This document shows positions 56,482-64,000 of a stretch of DNA of 64,000 nt, in pieces. The stretch is taken from contig CATIUR010000004.1 in assembly GCA_949592205.1 (NCBI GenBank), forward strand, positions 95,812,337-95,876,336. Reading direction: 5' to 3'. The position numbers were made by a program, and so were the translations under genes. The notes under the pieces were generated by a model, which saw only the letters and a list, made by a program, of their open reading frames with translations, did no database searches and was not told the origin of the DNA. The stretch is from Helichrysum umbraculigerum (Eukaryota > Streptophyta > Magnoliopsida > Asterales > Asteraceae). Each line of letters starts with the position of its first letter. The stretch's first letter is position 1.

Positions 56482-59400
56482 TGTCACACCCCGCCAAACG
56501 GTAATTACAATTACGTAGAGTGGTTTGCGGAAGCTTAGTGACGTGGCGGGGGTGCGAGCAGTAAACCAACCAACAGTTACATACATACTCAGAGCATATG
56601 ATTATCGCAGAACGAAATAGATTAAGATGCCATTAGTTAAAGTTTTACAAGAGATTACCACTTGAAAAGTGGTAACAGTAATACTAGTAGTTGAAATCAG
56701 TATTTCATAAAATACATAATATCAAAAGTAGATTTCATAGGTATGACTGCAGTAGTTGCAGTTATACAGAGGAAATCCATGTGTCCCAAAAGTGGTGGCA
56801 TCCTAACAAGTCCAGGGTAGTCCGTCCTGATAATGCATGCAGATCTTACTTACGCTGCTAATTCCCTGAAAAACATAGAGTAAAACGTCAACAAAATTGT
56901 TGAGTGAATTCACAAGTTTGTTTGTTATGTAGGAAACACAAGTTATTAACAAATAACATTTCCCAAATCAGTTGTAGTTGTAGTAGGAAACACAAGTTAT
57001 TAACAAATAACATTTCCCAAATCAGTTGTAGTTGTAGTAGGAAACACAAGTTATTAACAAATAACATTTCCCAAATCAGTTGTAGTTGTAGTATGAAACA
57101 CAAGTTATTAACAAATAACATTTCCCAAATCAGTTATCAGTAGGAAACACAAGTTAACCTAAATAAAGATTAACATTTCCAAATCAGTGTACGTAGGAAA
57201 TCCTTTCCTAATCATTAGTTTAGTGGGAATATTTAGACGGTGATCCCTTGAAAGGTGAGCTAAACCTGTCAAGTAAGGTAACCCGATCTAACCCTATAAC
57301 CAAACCACGACCCTAATCTGTTGTTGTTGTGCCAAGTAGGACATTTAAGTATACGCTCCCAAATCCGTAGGAGGGTCGTCACGGCGATAGTACTATCCGT
57401 ATACTCAGTGGCTAGAGTCACCTAGCTAATGGTTATAGTCTGTAGCCATAAGGTCTTTTATGCACTACATCGTTCAGCCTAGATCTGTACCAAGATTCGT
57501 TGCCTAAATTCCCAAAATAGTTATGAAAAACATTTCATAAAAACATAGTTCAGATAGTTGTGTGAAATACCCTTTCACAAATAGTTCAAGTATGAAGTAC
57601 CCCTTCATAAACAGTTTAAGCAAATACGTACAGTATTTAATCAGTCACAACATGAAATCTCATTTCATCAATAGTTTAAGTAAATACATCAAGTATTCAA
57701 ACAGTTGTCGCATGCAAATATACATACGATTTCTATGTTTTCCACCCCAAGGTTTTAAAACATTAAAACATTGAAAAGGGGTTTGTGAACTCACTATGAG
57801 TGCTCGGATGTGAATGCTAGCGAGATAAGATAACGAAGCCCAAACGTAGTCAACCTATACACAACAATGTATTAACTATAAGTACTATGTTTACTTACGT
57901 TAATAGTTCGTTTGTTTCAAGAAATTATCAATTTCTGAAGTTTGTGTATTTCGTTGATAATTGTTGTTTGGAAATATATAATATTATCCAAGTATTGTTC
58001 GTTTGTTGAATTGTCCGAAAGGTGTAAGCATATATACATATACTTATATAGGTGAATACATATATTCTCGTATATATATATTAGTTGAATATATATATAT
58101 TCTAATATATATATTAGTTGTCGTCGTTGTTAATTGTCGCGAATAAAACTTGGTTGTCGTTTACGTTTGTCGTATAGTTTGTACTAGATAATTTAAATCG
58201 TTCCATTTTTATACGTCTAGTTGTATATATACATTGTCCGTTAGTATATATATATTATTCGTTATCGTATTAAGTTTTGTTGTGTTCTACTCGTCCGTAT
58301 TCAAAATGTCTCAATAATATGTCTGTCTAGTTCTAAGTCCCTTGTCGTAACATTTTGTACCATTAACGTATAACCGATACATAAGTAGTATACCGTTTAT
58401 TAGTTTGTACATTATTTAAAAATGCAAAAGTCATCAGTGGGGAATCCGCCGTATTCTGGTGAATACGCCGGATTCGGGTCAGAAGTCGGAATACGCCGGA
58501 TTCGGGTGAATCCGCCGTATTCATCCTAGTTTTCATACGGTTTCGTTTTTGTTCGGGAATATGCCGGATTTAAATGAATCCGCCGTATTCGTTTGTGTTC
58601 ACAGGTATTTTGTGTGAAGGTTTGTGAATACGCCGGATTCATTTGAATCCGCCGTATTCACCCGTGTCTTTTACTCGTTCATCGTTTTAGCCGAAGGTTT
58701 GTGTGCGGGTCAAAGGTGGGAATACGCCGTATTCAACGGAATATGCCGTATTCGACTGGTTTAGTAATGGGAATCCGCCGTATTCCCGTGAATACGCCGG
58801 ATTCATCTGAGCTTCGGGTGGGAATCCGCCGGATTCGCTTGAATCCGCCGGATTCAAAGGTTTTGCAGGTTCTGGTTCGTGCAGAGCAATAATAAGCTCG
58901 AATGTTTTGGTTTCAAATCCTTTACACAATAATTTCTAAGTGTTTATAACAACGTTATATGTCGTTTTTACAAGTTATTACCTCATTATAACTAGTTTCC
59001 ATGTATAAATTTTTGGATTCAAAGTTTAGTTTCATAAACCCATTTAGAGAACAAATCAAAAATCCTTCAAATTTAGGTGTTGTATGTTTAGATTATGATG
59101 TATAAACAAGTTGTATACCGAAATTTAAGCAAAGAAATCAAAGATTGTAAGTTTTCTTACAAAGATGAAAATGATGAGGAGGATGAACGTTTGATGATCG
59201 ATGATGGTCTTGGTGTTCCCCTTCCACTTCCTGCTGCTAGCTTGATGTTTTGATTCTTGTTAATTTGATTGTGAAAGGGAGAAAGAATTTGGTGATGAAT
59301 TGGTGTGGTGTGTGTTGAAGATCCAGAGAGAAAAAGAGAGGGAGACGGGTATGGTTTTAAAACCAATCTGTCTCCTGCATTATTGAAGGTTGGTGGGATT

Positions 59401-60025
59401 TTAGTCCCACCAATCTCGAGTACGGGTATAATTATAGCAATATAAAATTTAACATTTTATATTTTTATTTTGTAGATGCTCTCCTGGTTCGTAATATATT
59501 TTCAGAAAAATGAGATTATCATTATTTTTAGTCGTTGTACATTTTTGTACATTTTACTGCGCGCGTCCAATTGAGCGCCAGATTTCGGTTGCGTTTCGAA
59601 TTCATAATTCGAAGTAATGTTCTAAATACTTGAAAACGTACTAGAAAAATAACATTTTTCAGGTTTTGACCTTTTTGGTACGTTTTAGAGTTGTTTCTGT
59701 TCGTTATATAATACGTTATATGTTAAACGTATCATTGAACCGTTTTATCTATATGTTATAGATATATAAATACTCGTAATTAATAATTGAATTATTAATT
59801 ATTTCATGTCACCAAATCTGGTAATTATTTTTGTCGGCTTAGTTCCGATACGTTCGTACGAAATTTATAAATACTACGTATAATGTAATACTTTTTGTAT
59901 TATTGTTTAGGGCTCGCTAGACTGACATCACATCATAAGTTTAGTTTAAAACAATTGCAGGGAATTAGCGTAAGAAATGCATGTAATTAAGTATAATTAT
60001 ATACCTAATTTGGAGGAGTGTCACA
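56482..60025 (-). repeat. 5' LTR of chromovirus D
   Basis: It is 3544 bp, sister of 46773-50289. The 54-bp tandem is at about 56927-57140 and the stem-loop array at 58442-58855 with 14 units. It carries the 19-nt unit-plus-spacer (GCTTGAATCCGCCGGATTC) that the 3' LTR lacks. Confidence 0.95.
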
Positions 60026-60489
60026 CGATATATGATGGAGAGACTTCTGTAAGTAGTAAATAACTCATGCAATTCCGTTTGGTATAGTAAGCAGTTTAGT
60101 ACTTGTGTTCAAGAAAAGTAAGCAATGTATCTCACCCCGTATATATAAAACAGTAAAAGTGGGGCTGTAAGACTCACCTGAGTCGGGTAGTAAGCGGTAG
60201 CAAACAGTAAGTAGTATGTAGGTTCTCCGAACCCGTAACCTTTAAATGCCTGAACATATAAAGTTAAGTAAGTAGATGTCTCGCAAGACCATCTAGGCTA
60301 GTTGTCTACACAACTCGTTATGTCCAAGTGTTTGTTTAGTAATCCGTTTGTAGTTTGAAAACAAGTATGGCCCGTTGGTGACGGTTTGTAATAATGATTC
60401 AAAGTGTTATCATAGTATGTATCGTTGAATCAGGTTCCGTTATTTGTAAGTGTTTGACACTTAGTGTGAAAAGTATTTACAACATCTAA

Positions 60490-60580
60490 TGACGGGTGTC
60501 CGGGGGCAGCGCCCCTGGTAGCGGGGTCCAAGGGGCGGCAACCCCTGGCGGGGGGTCGAGCTGCCAAGTCAGCTTGGAAA
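60490..60580 (-). repeat. GC-rich patch shared by LTRs of A and C
   Basis: CCGGGGGCAGCGCCCCTGG, GGGGTCCAAGGGGCGG and related runs are the inverse complement of the patch in the LTR of A (about 15065-15178 and 23305-23415). This is consistent with the opposite orientation of the elements. The G-rich strand (antisense to both elements) has several G runs of four or more. The LTR of B lacks it. Confidence 0.85.
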
Positions 60581-60704
60581 ATCTTTATTCCTACTACTTT
60601 CCTTTTGTGAAAACGTATCCGAAATTTGAATTTGGAGTAAAATTAGGTGGTAAAATCTTGGCTCCGACACTTAGTAAAAATGTAAGTTTTCAAGGTTCTG
60701 GTTT

Positions 60705-60977
60705 GTGCGACGTCAGGTGCGACGTCGCACATGATGACCGCGACATTTGGAATGACGTCGCTAAGTATAGCATTCACAATTTAATGCGACGTTACGTATT
60801 ATGTCGCTATATGCGATGTTAGTTCGGTTTGCGACGTTAAGGTCTGCGTCGCTATATGCGACATTCGCAAGTCAATGCGACGTTGGGGATGACGTCGCTA
60901 TATGCGACGTGGTGAGGTGTTTAGCGACGTTGTAACTGACGTCGCAATCGGGCCAAGCCAGATGCGACGTCGGCGAC
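60705..60977 (-). repeat. Stem-loop array in LTR of C (GCGACGT / ACGTCGC)
   Basis: Five stem-loops with 7-bp arms and an 8-nt loop start at 60740, 60786, 60831, 60877 and 60924 (spacing 45-47). Loops include TTGGAATG, TACGTATT, TAAGGTCT, TGGGGATG and TGTAACTG. Two are perfect; the others have one mismatch or wobble. A 12-bp palindrome TGCGACGTCGCA lies at 60718-60729. Confidence 0.88.
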
Positions 60978-61885
60978 TGATATGGTTCCGGTGGCCGGAA
61001 AATCGGCCGAACGACTTTCGTTTGGTCCAAATCTTTTACCCAACCCATTTTTGAACATTTTGAGCATATATAAACCATAAAAACGTAAAAATGAGTAAAA
61101 ACGGAGAGTTTCGGGTTTTGTCGGAAACTTACAAAATGCCGAAATGAAATTCCGGAAAGATTGCGTTGTAGATCGTGAAGTGGTGAACATTTTTCTCCAA
61201 ATGGGTGGTATGATTCGAACGCGTCTTGAGGTGTTATTTTGTGAATTTAATGAGGTGGTGGTGATGTTTAATTTGAAAGAGAAAGAAGAGAGAAGAAAAG
61301 GAAGAGAGAGAGAGTGGAGATGATGAATGAGGGAAAAGAGAAATGGGAGGTGGGTTTTGATGAAAACCCTCCTTTTTCAGTCTCCGCTTCCGCGCTCCGC
61401 GTGGTGTTCGTTTCCTCCGTCATTTAGCATTATATATTTATTTTTCTCTTTAGTTATTTATTTAAAATAAATACGAATTCTTGTTGAATAATTTAATTGG
61501 ATTGTTCTGTAAAATCTTTAAATAATCTATTTATTTTTGTTTTTAAATTGCGCGTTTAATATTTAATCGGGTAGACGTTTACTTGTACGATATATTACTA
61601 ACTTCAAAGATATTCAAAATAATGCTTGAGAAATTGATCGCGTTATTGAATAAAATGTTTCACCAACGTCCGTAATATTTGAATCGAATTACATTCGATT
61701 TAAAACGTGTGCGATTTAGCCAAATCGCGTATTCGTATATATTCATCAATATATATAAAAAGATACATTAATTAACCTAATCCAAGGACTAATTACATGT
61801 ATTACAAAAAATCAGGTACTAATTACTAGTCCTAATTTTGGCAGGTGTTACATTCTCCCCTTGTTAAAGAAATTTCGTCCCGAAA

Positions 61886-64000
61886 TTAGCTCGAGTGCAC
61901 GGTCGGTGCGTCGCCTGGGAAGAGGTGTGGATATTTCTGTCGCATTTGGTCTTCCCGTTCCCAAGTGAATTCAGGACCACGTCTTGAATTCCACCTGACT
62001 TTTACGATTGGAATACGACTCTGTTTTAGCTGTTTGACCTCACGGTCCATGATTTCAGCGGGTTCCTCAACGAAATGAAGTTTGTCATCGATGCGAATCT
62101 CGTCAAGTGGTATGATAAGTGTCTCGTCAGACAGACATATCTTTAAGTTAGAAATGTGAAAGGTAGGGTGCACGCTGCTGAGTTCAGAGGGCAACTGCAG
62201 TCGATATGCCACTGGACCTATCCTCTCGAGGATCTCAAAAGGTCCAATGTACCTGGGATTTAATTTCCCGCGTTTGCCGAATCGGATTACTCCTTTCCAA
62301 GGCGATACTTTCAAAAGTACTCGGTCCCTAACCTAGAACTCGAGGGGTTTGCGTCTCACGTCAGCATAACTTTTCTGACGATCGCGTGCGGCTTTGAGTC
62401 GGTTTTGGATTTCAACAATTTTCTCGGTGGTTTCGTGTATAAGTTCAGGACCAGTGAGTTGACTATCTCCCACTTCAGTCCAACAGATCGGTGATCGGCA
62501 CTTACGACCGTACAGTGCCTCAAAAGGTGCAGCCTTAATGCTGGCGTGATAACTGTTATTGTAGGAAAACTCACACAACGGTAGGTGTCTTTCCCAGTTG
62601 GTACCGAAATCAACTACGCAGGCTCGTAGTATATCTTCCAGTGTCTGAATAGTTCGTTCGCTCCAGCCATCGGTCTGAGGGTGGTACGCGGTACTCATAT
62701 CGAGACGGGTACCCAATGATTTTTAGAGTGATTGCCAGAAGCGAGATGTGAAACGAGCATCCCTGTCAGAGATAATCGAGATAGGGACACCATGTTGGCA
62801 AACGATTTGTTTGACATATATTTGTGTAAGGCGTTCCATTTTATCGGTTTCTCTGATTGCCAGGAAACGAGCTGATTTGGTGAGACGATCGACGATCACC
62901 CAAATAGTATCGCAACCGCTTGACGACTTAGGAAGTTTGGTTATGAAATCCATGGCAATCTGTTCCCATTTCCATTCAGGTATGTCGGGTTGTTGGAGTA
63001 AGCCGGAAGGTTTCTGGTATTCGGCTTTGACTTTTGAACAAGTAAGACACTTGCTGACGTACGTGGCGATTTCAGCTTTCATGTTCGGCCACCAATAAAA
63101 CTCTTTGATCCCGTGATACATTTTATCGGATCCTGGGTGGATAGAATATTTGGACTTGTGAGCTTCATCCATCACCAAGTCCCGCAGGTTCCCGAAACTA
63201 GGCAACTAGATTAGGTTAGAGAAGTATCTAACTCCGTTGGGTCTGATTTCGAATTGTTTATCCATGCCTCGCAAGGCCTCGTTTTTTACATTATCGGGTT
63301 TGAGAGCTTCGAGTTGAGCGGTTAGAATCTGGATATTCAAATCGTTGTGAATGGTCATACTGAGGGCTCGGACTCGAAGTGGTTTTGTACGTTCTTTCCG
63401 ACTGAGGGCATCGGCAACAACATTCGCCTTGCCCGGATGGTACTTGATTTCACAATCATAATCGGTGAGTAATTCAACCCACCTACGCTGTCTCATGTTA
63501 AGATCTTTTTGGTCAAAGATGTGTTGAAGACTTTTGTGGTCGGTGAACACGGTACTTCGGGTACCATAAAGGTAATGCCTCCAGATTTTGAGGGCGAATA
63601 CCACGGCCCCTAACTCGAGGTCGTGGGTTGTGTAGTTCTTCTCGTGAACTTTAAGTTGTCGGGAGGCATAAGCAATGACCTTGTCTCGTTGCATTAGCAC
63701 GCAACTGAGACCTTGGTGAGAAGCATCGCAGTATACCACGAAGTCATCGGTGCCTTCGGGTAGGGATAGAATAGGCGCACTGCAAAGCTTGAGTTTCAAC
63801 AGTTGAAAGGCTGACTCTTGTTTATCTGTCCAGTCGAACTTTTTATCCTTTTGAGTCAGTGTCGTGAGTGGTATGGCTATTTTTGAGAAGTTTTCAATGA
63901 ACCGACGGTAATAACCGGCCAATCCAAAGAATTGGCGTACCTCGGTTGGAGTGGTTGGCGCTTGCCAGTTCTTGATGGCCTCGATCTTTGATGGATCTAC
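61886..64000 (-). pseudogene. Chromovirus C pol (RNase H, integrase, chromodomain), three nonsense codons
   Basis: One frame from the window edge down to 61886, broken by TAG at 63208-63206, TAA at 62725-62723 and TAG at 62335-62333. RT/RNase H junction (LAGYYRRF), RNase H YCDASHQGLS, integrase zinc arm HPGSDKMYHGIKEFYWW, core DRLTKSARFLAI, IISDRDARF, SERTIQTLED, tail VKVRWNSRRGPEFTWERED. All three stops replace Trp or Gln codons of the relatives A and D, so each fits a single C-to-T or G-to-A transition. No indel shifts the frame. Upstream RT, protease and gag lie outside the window. Confidence 0.88.

Larger units (their letters stand above)
46773..60025 (-). mobile_element. Chromovirus D: complete LTR retrotransposon (minus strand)
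   Basis: The LTRs are 56482-60025 (5') and 46773-50289 (3'). The target-site duplication CGATA is at 46768-46772 and 60026-60030. LTR ends read TGTCACACC and GAGTGTCACA on the plus strand. It has an initiator tRNA-Met primer site, a leader ORF (55531-56310), an uninterrupted 1523-codon polyprotein and a purine tract next to the 3' LTR. The LTRs differ at few positions by eye, with a 19-nt unit present in one only. It is the only element in the window that looks coding-competent, and the youngest layer of the nest by position. Confidence 0.95.
60031..61852 (-). repeat. LTR of chromovirus C, second segment
   Basis: Continuation after D; 60026-60030 is the second CGATA copy. It holds the GC-rich patch (60490-60580), the stem-loop array (60705-60977), a block shared with B (60980-61200), a TATATA-like site (61067-61072, minus) and a purine tract (61270-61350). 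It ends GGTGTTACA at 61852. Confidence 0.9.
46098..64000 (-). mobile_element. Chromovirus C: 3' part, split by D, running off the window
   Basis: The 3' LTR starts at 46098 (TGTAGCACCCCC on the plus strand) inside the integrase tail of B. It is interrupted at 46772 by element D and continues 60031-61852. The internal sequence follows from 61853 to the window end. The LTR totals about 2.5 kb. Its first 650 bp are nearly identical to the LTR of B. Its coding region carries three nonsense codons. Confidence 0.88.

Noticed and set aside
13741..64000. Integrated pararetrovirus (caulimovirid) instead of LTR retrotransposons
   Set aside because: LTR pairs with target-site duplications, primer sites and integrase domains are present; caulimovirids lack these.

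Overview
This window is eukaryotic, from a plant nuclear genome, and is almost entirely transposable-element sequence. The basis is the set of plant Ty3 chromoviruses primed by initiator tRNA-Met, an Athila-like Ty3 element with a tRNA-Asp-type primer site, plant Copia pieces, CACTA (En/Spm) transposons, GT-AG introns, long TA/CA microsatellites and AT-rich DNA. The Copia extra ORF and the wording of the chromovirus polyproteins resemble proteins I remember from Asteraceae (daisy family) genomes; that placement is recollection and inference. I see no intact host gene. The only host-like coding trace is the 3' part of an F-box-type gene at the left edge.

Layout. 1-1800: F-box relic, an (AT)n microsatellite, a CCCGACAACC-type repeat tract and a tRNA-like segment. 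1801-7106: right part of a CACTA transposon (CACTA-1) with a multi-exon Transposase_24/DUF8039-type gene, ending in 181-bp subterminal repeats and a CACTA terminus. 7107-8783: Copia gag-PR-INT fragment. 8784-9493: relic of an Athila-like element with a tRNA-Asp primer site. 9494-11660: minus-strand Copia 3' end (LTR plus RNase H relic). 11661 to about 40560: a second CACTA (CACTA-2) whose broken TNP2 transposase gene lies on the minus strand. It is interrupted by chromovirus A (13741-24673, TSD AATAT) and by a non-autonomous Athila-like element (25400-37208, TSD ACCCC). 40910-43362: extra ORF of a Copia element. 43363-64000: a Russian-doll nest of three minus-strand chromoviruses. B sits in the Copia ORF, C sits in B, and D sits in the LTR of C (46773-60025, TSD CGATA). 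B and C run off the right edge.

How the parts work together. Each complete retroelement has LTR - primer site - coding region - purine tract - LTR. D is the only element here with a full, uninterrupted gag-PR-RT-RH-INT-chromodomain frame and the RT catalytic motif. A has an equally long open frame but has lost the RT catalytic FIDD segment by an 18-nt in-frame deletion. The Athila-like element encodes gag and protease, then an unidentified C-terminal region, and no RT or integrase, so it would need a helper. CACTA-1 retains only a Transposase_24-type gene and CACTA-2 only a TNP2-type gene. They share terminal sequence.

Most interesting signal. The LTRs of the four chromoviruses carry arrays of short stem-loops in a broadly equivalent part of the LTR. 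Each family has its own stem sequence and its own nearly fixed geometry: D 15-bp arms/4-nt loop, B 8/5, C 7/8, A 11-12-bp arms/0-3. In B and C the flanking LTR sequence is conserved on both sides while the stem sequence has been replaced. In D the two arms covary between copies. The Athila-like and minus-strand Copia LTRs carry palindromes at 20-21-bp spacing just upstream of TATA boxes. I could not search for prior descriptions.
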